43,866 nucleotides of DNA from Bacteroidota bacterium. GTDB lineage: Bacteria > Bacteroidota > Bacteroidia > Chitinophagales > Chitinophagaceae. The stretch's first letter is position 1. The number at the start of each line of letters is the position of its first letter. Positions 16,641 through 24,955 of the stretch are shown here, in pieces. The notes beneath the pieces were generated by a model. It saw nothing but the letters and a program-made list of their open reading frames with translations. It was not told where the DNA came from and did no database searches. The position numbers were made by a program, and so were the translations under genes. The stretch is taken from positions 1 to 43,866 of the forward strand of contig JABDHF010000017.1 of assembly GCA_013285595.1 (NCBI GenBank), read 5' to 3'.

Positions 16641-17591
16641 CTACAGCCCTATTTTCTCTTCGGTCAGGTATAGATTGCGGTCACTTGCATTGCGCACCAC
16701 CAATTCTGCAATAAAGCCTGTAAGAAAAAACAAAGTGCCAATTACCATAATGGGTGGAGCAAGATAAAACCCAACTTTGCGGGTAAGCCCGAAGGTCACG
16801 CCCTCATTAAGCCGCTCTATAATGAGCCAGATAACAATAATAAACCCAACTAAAAAGGTAAACGAACCCAGCGTGCCAAAAAGGTGCATAGGCTTTTTTC
16901 CAAACCGGCTTACAAACTGTATGGAAAGCAGGTCGAGAAAGCCATTGATAAACCTTTCCCAGCCAAATTTTGATACCCCATACTTCCGCGGCCTGTGCTG
17001 CACCACCTTTTCACCTATTTTCTTAAAGCCGGCATGCTTTGCCAGCACCGGGATAAAACGGTGCATCTCGCCATACACCTCTATGCTCTTTATTACTTTG
17101 CGCTTATAGGCTTTCAGCCCGCAGTTCATATCGTGCAGCTTTATGCCGCTGAGCCTGCGGTTTACCGCATTATATAGTTTAGATGGCAGGTTCTTGGTAA
17201 ATGCATTATCGTAGCGCACTTTTTTCCAGCCACTTACCAGGTCGTAGCCATCCTGTGTTATCATGCGGTATAGTTCAGGCAGCTCATCGGGGCTATCCTG
17301 CAGGTCTGCATCCATGGTTATCACTACATTGCCGGTAGCTGCCTTAAAGCCTTCATACAGTGCAGGGCTTTTGCCATAGTTGCGTTGAAATTTGATTCCC
17401 TTAACAGCTGGGTATTTTGCAGAAAGCGCCTTGATCACATCCCAGCTATTGTCTGTGCTGCCGTCATCTATCATCACCACCTCGTGCGAAAATTTATGCT
17501 CCGCGCACACACGCTCTATCCATTCCACCAGTTCGGGTAGCGACTCTTCTTCATTGAACAAGGGTATTACGACAGAAATATCTAATTGCAT
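16641..17591 (-). CDS. GT2 glycosyltransferase, DPM1/polyisoprenyl-phosphate type with two membrane helices
   Basis: The 316 residues start with DISVVIPLFNEEESLPEL. The GT2 nucleotide-sugar site is intact, with IDDGS (41-45) and the metal-binding D94-A-D96 (ITMDADLQDSPDEL). The C-terminal third has two hydrophobic segments (FLVGFIIVIWLIIERL and PPIMVIGTLFFLTGFIAELV) like the ArnC/GtrB/DPM group. That group moves a sugar onto polyprenyl phosphate at the inner membrane. Both the sugar and the pathway are unknown. A -7-like box is 7 bp before the start, so it looks to be its own transcription unit. Confidence 0.88.
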   Translation of the reverse strand: MQLDISVVIPLFNEEESLPELVEWIERVCAEHKFSHEVVMIDDGSTDNSWDVIKALSAKYPAVKGIKFQRNYGKSPALYEGFKAATGNVVITMDADLQDSPDELPELYRMITQDGYDLVSGWKKVRYDNAFTKNLPSKLYNAVNRRLSGIKLHDMNCGLKAYKRKVIKSIEVYGEMHRFIPVLAKHAGFKKIGEKVVQHRPRKYGVSKFGWERFINGFLDLLSIQFVSRFGKKPMHLFGTLGSFTFLVGFIIVIWLIIERLNEGVTFGLTRKVGFYLAPPIMVIGTLFFLTGFIAELVVRNASDRNLYLTEEKIGL

Positions 17592-17598
17592 GGATGCG

Positions 17599-17606
17599 CT
17601 AAAATA
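17599..17606 (-). promoter_or_regulatory. -7-like box 7 bp before the GT2 start
   Basis: The minus strand reads TATTTTAG, seven of eight to TAnnTTTG. Only CGCATCC separates it from the ATG at 17591, so the mRNA leader would be a few bases at most. A small hairpin (CCGGC AAAG GCCGG) lies just upstream. Confidence 0.4.
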
Positions 17607-17705
17607 AGGGATTTATTGTAAACCTTTAGAACCGGCAAAGGCCGGAGCAATGCCAAAGGGGCTAACATCACTAATTTTAACAATAACTAAACCAAAATCA
17701 ATGTC

Positions 17706-18221
17706 TTAGAAGTTATCAGCAGTTAGCTGTGTAGGTTTCTTTCCCGCTATCACAGCGCCTATCAAAGAAAAGACTACACCATACAGCAAAGTACCAAATA
17801 TAGCTCCCGCTATTAAAAAGGCATTCCAATACTTTTTAGCTATAGTCAGGCTCATATCTATCTGGTCATCGGTCATTTTCTGATTCTTCGCCATTTGCTC
17901 ACGTGCCATCTCCAATGCCTTTTCTTTCATCTCAGGGAATATGTACATAGAGAGAACGCTCCAAACCACTATTACCAGGGCTACGATCATAGATGCTTTA
18001 AAACAGCTCCCAAACGCGTTGCCGAAGCTTATGTGACCATCGTTGGCTTTTGAATAGGCCAATGCATTAAGTATGATCCCTGCAAAAAATGGAATGTACG
18101 CCACATATTGCATCCCCGGTTTAAAAGCAAGCCCTGTCAGGTACAGTATCAATCCTACTATCACCATTGCTACGCCGGTTATAAGCCCGTAGGTGATATG
18201 CGTTTCTTTTTTCTCTTCCAT
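17706..18221 (-). CDS. DUF4199 membrane protein
   Basis: The 171-residue protein has four hydrophobic segments (GLITGVAMVIVGLILYLTG, YVAYIPFFAGIILNALAY, FKASMIVALVIVVWSVLSMY and AFLIAGAIFGTLLYGVVFSLIGAVIAG). That layout and the SFGNAFGSCFKASM motif are typical of DUF4199, a Bacteroidota membrane family of unknown function. A charged loop of about 35 residues (MKEKALEMAREQMAKNQ) separates helices three and four. It begins 8 bp after the dihydroorotase-like gene ends and so is almost certainly in its operon. Confidence 0.82.
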   Translation of the reverse strand: MEEKKETHITYGLITGVAMVIVGLILYLTGLAFKPGMQYVAYIPFFAGIILNALAYSKANDGHISFGNAFGSCFKASMIVALVIVVWSVLSMYIFPEMKEKALEMAREQMAKNQKMTDDQIDMSLTIAKKYWNAFLIAGAIFGTLLYGVVFSLIGAVIAGKKPTQLTADNF

Positions 18222-18229
18222 GGGTATTT

Positions 18230-19498
18230 CTATTTGTTTAAACGAACTTGTCCGTTATTGATGATACCAAGTACTTTGCCGCTTAGCTTTTTGCCTATAA
18301 ATGGGTTGTTTCGGCTGGCAGACATTACCTCAGCACGTTCCAATGTGTGATCGCCACTAGTTGTAAATATAGTTAGCGATGCCTGTGCACCCTTTTTAAT
18401 TTCTTTCACTTCCATACCAAAAATATCCCTTGGTATTATAGACATCGCTTCTACCAGCCTGTCTATGTCTATATACTCTTTTAGCGTGTCCCAAAGTATG
18501 TTAAACGCCAGTTCCTGCACTGCCATTCCATCGGCAGCATACTCAAATTCTTTAGCTTTTGCATCCCATTCATGTGGCCGGTGGTGAGATGCTATGCAGT
18601 CTATAGTGCCATCTTTCAATCCCTGTATCAGCGCCATTCTATCGGACTCTCCCCGTAGCGGTGGCGACACTTTATATATACTATCGTAGCCGGTAAGCCA
18701 TACGTCGGTCAGCGCCAGGTGGTATGGGGTTACCGAGCAGGTAATTGCCAGCCCATCGGCTTTGGCCTTGCGCATCATTGCCACAGATTCTTCTGTAGTT
18801 ATACCTGTAATATGCAGCCTTGACCCCGTATAGCGCACCAGCTCTATATCCCTATGCACCATTATCGTCTCTGCAAGAGCAGGTATCCCTGCCATACCTA
18901 AACCTGTAGATACAATGCCTTCATTCATAAGGCCACCCGTAGCCAATGCCGCATCTACCGGTATCTGAATGAGAGTGCCGTGAAATGCTTTTACATACTC
19001 CAGCGCCTTTAGCATCAGGTTGCTGTTCTGCACGGGTTTCCATCCATCAGAAAAGGCAAGTGCGCCATTTCCGCGCATATCCAGCATTTCTGCCAGGTCT
19101 TTCCCTTCCGTATTTTGGGTAATGGCTCCTATTGGGTGCAAGGCAGTTATATGTCCGTTTGCCTTGCTGCTTACATATTGTATAATTGATTTGGTGCTGA
19201 GTGCAGGTTGCGTATTAGGCGCCAGCAGCACATCCGTAAACCCTCCGGCAGCTGCAGCATTCAGGCCGCTCTCTATTGTTTCCTTATGTTCAAAACCCGG
19301 TTCGCGGTAGTCTGCAAATACATCCACCCACCCCGGGCTTACCTGCAAGCCTTTCGCTTCAATAACCGTTGCTCCTTTTGCTGTAATTACTGTACCTATA
19401 TTTTTAATGATGCCGTCTTCGATCAGCAGGTCTGCTACCTTATTATGAAAATTTGATTGCGGATCTATTATTCTCGCTTTGCGGATATGCACCTGCAT
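18230..19498 (-). CDS. Dihydroorotase-like protein lacking the metal site (pseudo-dihydroorotase)
   Basis: The 422-residue length and the conserved blocks (PGWVDV, REPGFEHKETIESG, LHPIGAITQNTEGKDLAEM, SPPLRGESDR, GTIDCIASHHRPH) place it in the type I dihydroorotase family. However, the zinc ligands are gone. The usual HxH before LREPG reads F61-A-D. The HCED region reads IQIPVDAA, and the HxST histidine is Gly231. The usual Asp of ATDHAPH is His304. Catalysis in pyrimidine synthesis is therefore unlikely. Known inactive homologues (PyrX/PyrC') support assembly of aspartate transcarbamoylase, and such a role is possible here. DUF4199 follows by 8 bp. Confidence 0.85.
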   Translation of the reverse strand: MQVHIRKARIIDPQSNFHNKVADLLIEDGIIKNIGTVITAKGATVIEAKGLQVSPGWVDVFADYREPGFEHKETIESGLNAAAAGGFTDVLLAPNTQPALSTKSIIQYVSSKANGHITALHPIGAITQNTEGKDLAEMLDMRGNGALAFSDGWKPVQNSNLMLKALEYVKAFHGTLIQIPVDAALATGGLMNEGIVSTGLGMAGIPALAETIMVHRDIELVRYTGSRLHITGITTEESVAMMRKAKADGLAITCSVTPYHLALTDVWLTGYDSIYKVSPPLRGESDRMALIQGLKDGTIDCIASHHRPHEWDAKAKEFEYAADGMAVQELAFNILWDTLKEYIDIDRLVEAMSIIPRDIFGMEVKEIKKGAQASLTIFTTSGDHTLERAEVMSASRNNPFIGKKLSGKVLGIINNGQVRLNK

Positions 19499-19546
19499 GT
19501 ATTATAATTTCTTTTACCGGTAAACGATATACTTGGAAAAACAGAA

Positions 19547-19577
19547 TAAAGGTATAAATACTACCATTTAAACACAA
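19547..19577 (-). promoter_or_regulatory. Promoter of the dihydroorotase-like/DUF4199 operon
   Basis: On the minus strand a TTG (19577-19575) is followed after 20 nt by TACCTTTA (19554-19547), seven of eight to TAnnTTTG. Spacing fits the Bacteroidota consensus. The box is 48 bp before the ATG at 19498. Confidence 0.45.
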
Positions 19578-19708
19578 CAAACAAAGAGGAAACACTAAAA
19601 GAGTTGTTATATGGGATCAAAATGACAATGAACTGCATCCCTTATCATCTCTTTCAACTCTTCAATCGTATCTGCTTCGGTGATAATAGACTCTGTAAGC
19701 GCCTTTCT

Positions 19709-21736
19709 CTAACCAGCCACAACCCTCACCCTTGCCAGCAAATAAGTCTCTACTGCCAGCATCACCAGCGCAAGCAGCACACAAACCTTCCATAGTGGAA
19801 AGCTTTCGCTAGTGTCATCAGCTATGCCGCCGGTATCAGAGATGCTCAGCCATTTCACATTATCGCCCTTCCATTCGCTTTTTAGCGCACCTATATCACG
19901 AAAATCCAGTAACGATTCTTTTTTATCCTGGTTAAGCGCTATTTGCGTAGTATCTCCGCCCGGCGCACTAAGCGCATAAAAGCCCGGTTGCTGCACTGCC
20001 TGGTCTACAAATACGTCCAACCCGGCTCCATCCGGCCGTTGCGGCGGTATTACGTCTATATTACTGCCGTAAATGTGTACTGTATTCCTTTCTATCACGT
20101 TTGCCAGTGCCAGGTACACCGGTTGTTGCGCTCCGGCGGTTATTGCATAGATACTGCTGCTGCCACTCTGCATAGCCATTTCGTAGAGGAAAGGGGTAAA
20201 AAAGTAGCTCCCGGGGAAATTGCCCGATTGCAAATCCGCAGCCGTAGCGCATATATACAGGTTCCCTCTCGATGGTGTGTACCTTGCCAGTAACGGATCC
20301 CCGTTGCGGAAACTCAATACTGATTGCTGGTTAGCGCTAAGCCCGGCATTGATAATGTAGTGCCAGTTCGCAACAGGCAATTGCACGTTCTCCGGTATCT
20401 TTTCAAAAAGGTCTCTTACCAGCGCACTGCCCTGCTGCAGCGAGCTAGCCGTTTGCACAGCCGTATCTATCCCTGATACCTGGATATCTCCAGCGAGCTT
20501 CAAGCCATCATTGATCCCCTGGAAATTACTTGTTCTCCCGGGGAATATGCATATGCTCTGCCCTGCCTGCAATGCATCGTTCATCGTTTTACCAAGAGCG
20601 TCATCGATATGGGTGATGCCGTTCAGTATTACCAGGTTGTATTCCTTCCAGTCTTTAGGTGCGTTAGCAACAGGTACGGGGTTTAGGCGAAACCCGTTAT
20701 AAGCCCTGAAAGCAGCCTGTATATAAGGATTAGGCTGCCCATCATCCAGCACCAGCACCGATAAGTTTGGGGAGCTGCGGGCTGTAATACGGAAGGTATC
20801 ATCAAACCGCATACCTGCGTCATTTACCGTTAGCGCCAGTTGCTGCCAGCTGGTATTACTCACCTGGAAGTTAAGGGTATCCACGCTCTCCGCCTTACCT
20901 GCAAAGTTCAGCGATGCTGCGCTTTTCACCTGCCCGTTTATTACCAGGTTCAGCACCGGGTTTTCTTTTGGCGCTTTGCCTTCCAGCCGCGTACGTACTA
21001 CCAGGTAATTACTCTTACCTGCTTGCAACACAGGCGTGGTCAGGTATGCTGTGTCTATGTATATGTCAGTTGCTTCACTGGTTTGCACCGGCAGGCCATA
21101 AAAGGTTATATCCTTCATCAACCCCTTGTCTGGCGCGGCAGGGAATGCGCTCTGCTGAAAGTCGGCATAATAATACAGGTCCGCACCTTTACCCCCTTCA
21201 TCCTGCATTATGCTTTGTGCCGTAGCCAGCACCTGGTTCACCGTCTTCGCCGCCGCCGATACTTCAGTCGCATTTATCTCGGTAAACACTTTATCGGCAG
21301 GTTCCGCACGGTAACTCGCCGGTTTGTTATTGGTAAGCAGCACAAATTTTGTACCCGGTGGCGCATGCTGCACTTGTTTCCGGGCAGCTTCTTTGGCTAT
21401 GTCCAGCACGCTCCGCGCTCCCTTCCTGGCGGTCATGCTATAACTGTTGTCCAGGTATATGATCTGTAGCTTATTACCCGCAGACTTCTGACTGTTATGG
21501 TTAAAAAACGGCTGCGCAAAAGCCAATACCAGGCTTGCCAAAAATAGCAGCCGCATAGCCAGCAGCCACTTATACCTCACCTGGTTTTGCTTACGGCTGT
21601 TTAGCTGTATATTCTTCAGAAACCGTGTATGCGGAAAAAATACGGTCTTATACTTGCGCAGGTTAAACAGGTGTATCAGCACCGGTATAGCCAGCGATAA
21701 CCCGGCAACCAAAAATAGAGGATATAAGAAGCTCAC
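19709..21736 (-). CDS. BatA-like membrane protein with degenerate VWA domain
   Basis: I take the GTG at 21736 as the start, giving 675 residues beginning with SFLYPLFLVAGLSLAIPVLI, the usual N-terminus of the family. The open frame extends to a TTG at 21763, but a -7 box lies between the two. The N-terminal BatA region has two membrane helices around HLFNLRKYKTVFFPHTRFL. A VWA-like domain follows with the partial MIDAS motif DNSYSM. A long periplasmic part and a last helix (VCVLLALVMLAVETYLLA) complete it. BatA proteins are linked to stress tolerance in Bacteroidota. No batB or moxR gene is adjacent. Confidence 0.8.
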   Translation of the reverse strand: MSFLYPLFLVAGLSLAIPVLIHLFNLRKYKTVFFPHTRFLKNIQLNSRKQNQVRYKWLLAMRLLFLASLVLAFAQPFFNHNSQKSAGNKLQIIYLDNSYSMTARKGARSVLDIAKEAARKQVQHAPPGTKFVLLTNNKPASYRAEPADKVFTEINATEVSAAAKTVNQVLATAQSIMQDEGGKGADLYYYADFQQSAFPAAPDKGLMKDITFYGLPVQTSEATDIYIDTAYLTTPVLQAGKSNYLVVRTRLEGKAPKENPVLNLVINGQVKSAASLNFAGKAESVDTLNFQVSNTSWQQLALTVNDAGMRFDDTFRITARSSPNLSVLVLDDGQPNPYIQAAFRAYNGFRLNPVPVANAPKDWKEYNLVILNGITHIDDALGKTMNDALQAGQSICIFPGRTSNFQGINDGLKLAGDIQVSGIDTAVQTASSLQQGSALVRDLFEKIPENVQLPVANWHYIINAGLSANQQSVLSFRNGDPLLARYTPSRGNLYICATAADLQSGNFPGSYFFTPFLYEMAMQSGSSSIYAITAGAQQPVYLALANVIERNTVHIYGSNIDVIPPQRPDGAGLDVFVDQAVQQPGFYALSAPGGDTTQIALNQDKKESLLDFRDIGALKSEWKGDNVKWLSISDTGGIADDTSESFPLWKVCVLLALVMLAVETYLLARVRVVAG

Positions 21737-21740
21737 CGGG

Positions 21741-21748
21741 CAAATATA
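21741..21748 (-). promoter_or_regulatory. -7 box 4 bp before the BatA GTG start
   Basis: The minus strand reads TATATTTG, a perfect TAnnTTTG, then CCCG and the GTG at 21736. Initiation would fall at or next to the start codon. The box also decides the start, since the more upstream TTG (21763) would not be on such a transcript. Confidence 0.5.
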
Positions 21749-21920
21749 GCGTAATGCCTGCAATACATACCCTGCTGCTCCCCATTAGCATTTAGGCATA
21801 GCAATTTTATATTTTCTTTTGCAGTTATGTACAATTCAAGCTCTTCTCATTTTCAGCATAGGTATTGTAGAATCTTATTCGTTTTTCATTGCAGATTTGT
21901 TATTTTTACTGCTACTAAGC

Positions 21921-22088
21921 ATGATACTCAGAAACCTCTTGTTCTTTATTGCTACACTCCTGATCATTGGCTGGGTGCTTGGTTTTTTTGTCTGGAAGCA
22001 CGAGGGCAATGTTATCCATACACTGCTTGTGTTAGCTATTATCTCCCTTATCTTAGGCCTTACCCGGAAGACCAATACCGGGGATTGA
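21921..22088 (+). CDS. Small two-helix membrane protein, lmo0937-like
   Basis: From the ATG at 21921 the protein has 55 residues: MILRNLLFFIATLLIIGWVL, then GFFVWKHEGNVIHTLLVLAI and ISLILGLTRK. That makes two hydrophobic helices around a short loop, the size and pattern of the lmo0937 family of tiny membrane proteins (usually about 50 residues). The frame is open back to 21819, but the extra 34 residues are not family-like. The function is unknown; related genes are often stress-induced. It reads toward dnaN with a 108-bp gap and divergently from the BatA gene. Confidence 0.6.
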   Translation: MILRNLLFFIATLLIIGWVLGFFVWKHEGNVIHTLLVLAIISLILGLTRKTNTGD

Positions 22089-22168
22089 CCCGTTAAACCC
22101 ACTTTCCTTTATTTATCCACATTTGTTCCTTTTGGTGCCGGGCTATTTAATTTTGGGGTTATTTCAAA

Positions 22169-22176
22169 TATCTTTG
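22169..22176 (+). promoter_or_regulatory. -7 box of dnaN
   Basis: TATCTTTG is a perfect TAnnTTTG and lies 20 bp before the dnaN ATG at 22197. A TTTTG at 22151-22155 is too close (13 nt) to be the standard -33 element. The leader would be about 15 nt. Confidence 0.5.
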
Positions 22177-22196
22177 TTTAAAACCAATATTTACCA

Positions 22197-23318
22197 ATGC
22201 GTTTTATAGTTACCTCTACGGCCCTGCTCAAGAACCTGCAGCAGATCAGCGGCGTTATCAGCGCCAATACCGTATTATCTGTGCTGGAAGATTTCCTTTT
22301 TGAGCTTCGCGGCAATACCCTTACACTCACCGCTACCGACCTTGAAACAATGATGCGCGTGCACATAGAGGTGAATGATGCCCAGGGCGATGGCAGGATA
22401 TGTATTCCATCTAAAATACTGACTGATTATCTGAAAAATCTACCGGAACAGCCTATTACTTTTAACATCAACGAAAGCGACCTTTCCATTGAAATGTCGA
22501 GCGATGTAGGTAAATACCGCATAGGTGGTGAAAAGGCTGATGACTTTCCAAAGGAACCAGCTCCCGGAGATACTACAGGCTTTACCATGCCTTCTATCTC
22601 ATTGCTGGAGTGCATTAATAAGACGCTTTTTGCTGTAAGCGGAGACACACTGCGCCCTGCTATGACCGGTGTTTATTTTGAGCTGGCTACCGATGGCATT
22701 TCCTTTGTTTCTACCGACGCACACAGGCTTGTACAGTTCCGCCGCAGCGATGTTAACTGCCCGGCAAAAGACGGCTTCGTAGTGCCTAAAAAACCACTGC
22801 AACAGCTCCGCGCCACATTATCTCCCGATGAGTCTATTCTACAGCTCGCCTACAATGGTAGCCACCTGTTTGTGACCGGTGACCGCCTGAGCCTTAGCTG
22901 CCGCCTCATAGATGCCCGTTTCCCCGATTATAAGGCCGTAATACCGGTAGATAACCCATACAGGCTTACCATCAACCGTGGCGACTTTGTAAGCGCACTA
23001 CGCCGCGTAAGCATCTTTGCAAATAAAACCACCAACCAGGTAGTGCTGGATATCAATGGCAATGCCCTGCAGATAAGCGCACAGGATATTGATTTCTCGT
23101 ACGAAGGCAAGGAAATGCTCAGCTGCCAGTATAGCGGAGAGGATATGAAAATAGCCTTCAACGCCAAGCTGATGGTAGAAATGGTAAACAACCTCGACGG
23201 TAATGAAATACAAGTGGAACTAAGCACCCCTACCCGCGCGGGCATCTTCCGCTCTATCGACAAGGTAGAGAGTGAGGATGTCCTTATGCTGCTGATGCCC
23301 CTGATGGTGGGCGTATAG
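22197..23318 (+). CDS. dnaN: DNA polymerase III beta subunit (sliding clamp)
   Basis: The 373-residue length is standard for the bacterial clamp. The three repeated clamp domains are recognisable: MRFIVTSTALLKNLQQISGVISAN at the start, GVYFELATDGISFVSTDAHRL in the middle, and VQVELSTPTRAG-like (IQVELSTPTRAGIFRS) before the ending VLMLLMPLMVGV. The clamp encircles DNA and tethers polymerase and repair enzymes. There is no dnaA or recF next to it, so this is not the classical origin cluster. A 23-bp perfect hairpin terminator follows 19 bp after the stop. Confidence 0.97.
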   Translation: MRFIVTSTALLKNLQQISGVISANTVLSVLEDFLFELRGNTLTLTATDLETMMRVHIEVNDAQGDGRICIPSKILTDYLKNLPEQPITFNINESDLSIEMSSDVGKYRIGGEKADDFPKEPAPGDTTGFTMPSISLLECINKTLFAVSGDTLRPAMTGVYFELATDGISFVSTDAHRLVQFRRSDVNCPAKDGFVVPKKPLQQLRATLSPDESILQLAYNGSHLFVTGDRLSLSCRLIDARFPDYKAVIPVDNPYRLTINRGDFVSALRRVSIFANKTTNQVVLDINGNALQISAQDIDFSYEGKEMLSCQYSGEDMKIAFNAKLMVEMVNNLDGNEIQVELSTPTRAGIFRSIDKVESEDVLMLLMPLMVGV

Positions 23319-23337
23319 CACCAGGCGAAAATATTTT

Positions 23338-23387
23338 CATACAAACGAAAAAGCCGAAGATCTCTCTTCGGCTTTTTCGTTTGTATG
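23338..23387. terminator. Bidirectional terminator with a perfect 23-bp stem
   Basis: Bases 23338-23360 and 23365-23387 are exact reverse complements around a TCTC loop. The stem has a run of A on its left arm and a run of T on its right (GAAAAAGCCGAAGA / TCTTCGGCTTTTTC), so it works as a terminator for both dnaN and the convergent beta-barrel gene that ends at 23410. Confidence 0.9.
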
Positions 23388-23409
23388 ATCTGGCTAGTCT
23401 TTATTCTTG

Positions 23410-24135
23410 TTACAAGCCAGTAAGACAGATACCCACTGATGCAGGCGTAATGGGCGGTCCCGCATTGTCTTTAAACACATTGGTAAGATTGTAAGAGCCA
23501 AAAAGCGAGAAGTTGCCCCAACCTACACGTGCAGTCGCAGCAAAGTCCCAGGGGGTTACATACCTTTTTGTATCTATCTTATACTTTATATTCGTACCAT
23601 CTACGGAAGACAGAGCTTTAGTATGCGCACCCAGCAAAGTACCTACCTGTATGCCTATAGCCGCCTTAAACCCTTTGTTCCTGTTTTTGATATTGCCAAA
23701 GTACCTCAGCTCAAATGGCGCTTTAATGTAGGTAGTCACAAATTTATACCGCTTAAAATTCTCTGAATCATTATAAGGCGCAAAGTGTACCTGGCTTCCA
23801 TTGGCATTGGTGCCTGTATCTATGATCTGTAGCTGGTTCAGATAAACCACAGACGCGCTTATTCCCAACCCTGCTGCAAAGCTCAGGTTAGTCTTTTTAA
23901 TAGGAAAGTCGTAGCACACATACCCATTGAAGCCAAAGCCGAAAGTCTTGGTCTTAACGCTATCAGGCTTCTGAAACCAGTTGTTATAGTTAAACTGGAG
24001 CATAATGAAATCCCTCGATGGCTTTACTATAGGTGGCGGCACAGCTTCACTGTTCATCTTGTCAGTAGCATCTTGCGCCAGCAGCATAGATGATGGTATA
24101 AGAAATAAAGCCATAAAGGCCAGGATCATGCGCAT
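23410..24135 (-). CDS. Outer-membrane beta-barrel protein, unknown function
   Basis: The 241-residue protein has a signal peptide (MRMILAFMALFLIPSSMLLA, cut near AQ). Alternating beta-strands follow: FIMLQFNYNNWFQKP, FGFGFNGYVCYDFP, LSFAAGLGISASVVYL, FELRYFGNI and WGNFSLFGSYNLTNVF. The composition is that of the porin-like beta-barrel proteins common in Bacteroidota. No specific family or ligand is recognised. It has its own promoter-like box upstream and shares the strong terminator at 23338-23387 with dnaN. Confidence 0.7.
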   Translation of the reverse strand: MRMILAFMALFLIPSSMLLAQDATDKMNSEAVPPPIVKPSRDFIMLQFNYNNWFQKPDSVKTKTFGFGFNGYVCYDFPIKKTNLSFAAGLGISASVVYLNQLQIIDTGTNANGSQVHFAPYNDSENFKRYKFVTTYIKAPFELRYFGNIKNRNKGFKAAIGIQVGTLLGAHTKALSSVDGTNIKYKIDTKRYVTPWDFAATARVGWGNFSLFGSYNLTNVFKDNAGPPITPASVGICLTGL

Positions 24136-24152
24136 AATTGGAAATTAGTGCG

Positions 24153-24160
24153 CAAATATA
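24153..24160 (-). promoter_or_regulatory. -7 box of the beta-barrel gene
   Basis: The minus strand reads TATATTTG, a perfect TAnnTTTG, 17 bp before the ATG at 24135. No clear -33 TTG at the expected distance. Confidence 0.45.
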
Positions 24161-24222
24161 ATAGCTAGGTAATGGAAAATTTGTTAAAAAAATAAAATAC
24201 GGGCATTTTATCCCTGCTACAA

Positions 24223-24253
24223 ATAAAAACTCCCTGCATTTTAGTGCAGGGAG
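24223..24253 (-). terminator. Terminator of the SusCD operon
   Basis: On the minus strand CTCCCTGCA (24253-24245) pairs with TGCAGGGAG (24238-24230) around a 6-nt loop and is followed by TTTTTAT. It lies 24 bp after the stop of the last gene of the SusC-SusD-lipoprotein operon. Confidence 0.8.
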
Positions 24254-24277
24254 CCGATTATAAAGATTTTTCTTGTT

Positions 24278-24931
24278 CTATTGTTTTACAAAAGTACGCA
24301 CTTGTGTGCCAAAGCCGGAAAGGTTGAGGGCATAGTTGATTGTAGTATCTCCCGGATCGAGTGTAAGTGTCTGAGACGTTGCAGATAAAGGACCTCCACT
24401 AGTTAGCTGCGAACCAAAGTCAATAGTAGTATCATTTAATACTGCAAAAACTGCGCTGATCTGTGCTCCCGTTGTAGGATCGGTGGTGTCAACACCGCCC
24501 ACATTGCTTGTCATAAAAAGGCCGCGGCTGATTTTCGTGATATGGGCAGAGCGGGTAGGCGTCAGGCGCTCATACCAGCCGGTAAGGTCTAATGTATCAG
24601 TAATACTTGTTACCGCCACATAAACATTTGCAGTGCCTACAAAACCATAATGGTTTTTGGCAGAATAAACGACTGTATAAAGACCCGGAACATTATTATT
24701 AAGCGTGCCAAGATCTTTTACTACAGATAGGTTCTCTTTATAAAAAGAATCATACGCCGTGGCCGATGGTGGCGTAAAAGACCCACCTACTGGTATGCTC
24801 ACATATTGAGACCCCGTTATCAGTACCGTAGGGTAAGATGCGGTAACTACCTGGGAAACGGTGGTATCTTTCTTTTTACATCCCGCGTAAGCTATGGCTG
24901 CAAAAGATAATGCTATTAATATTTTTCTCAT
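24278..24931 (-). CDS. Lipoprotein in the SusE/F position with Ig-like domain (DUF5012/DUF5011-like)
   Basis: From the ATG at 24931 the protein has 217 residues (a second ATG lies two codons upstream). A lipoprotein signal is clear (MRKILIALSFAAIAYAGCKKK, lipobox AYAGC). The first domain (VLITGSQYVSIPVGGSFTPP, then LNNNVPGLYTVVYSAKNHYG) is an immunoglobulin-like surface-glycan-binding type fold as in DUF5011/DUF5012. The second half is unassigned. It follows the SusD gene by 18 bp and is last in the operon, so a role in surface capture of the SusC cargo is inferred. Confidence 0.72.
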   Translation of the reverse strand: MRKILIALSFAAIAYAGCKKKDTTVSQVVTASYPTVLITGSQYVSIPVGGSFTPPSATAYDSFYKENLSVVKDLGTLNNNVPGLYTVVYSAKNHYGFVGTANVYVAVTSITDTLDLTGWYERLTPTRSAHITKISRGLFMTSNVGGVDTTDPTTGAQISAVFAVLNDTTIDFGSQLTSGGPLSATSQTLTLDPGDTTINYALNLSGFGTQVRTFVKQ

Positions 24932-24955
24932 TGTCATTACTGTTAAATTAAACGA

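Noticed and set aside
22197-23318. Replication origin near dnaN
   Set aside because: No dnaA gene or cluster of DnaA boxes is visible around dnaN.
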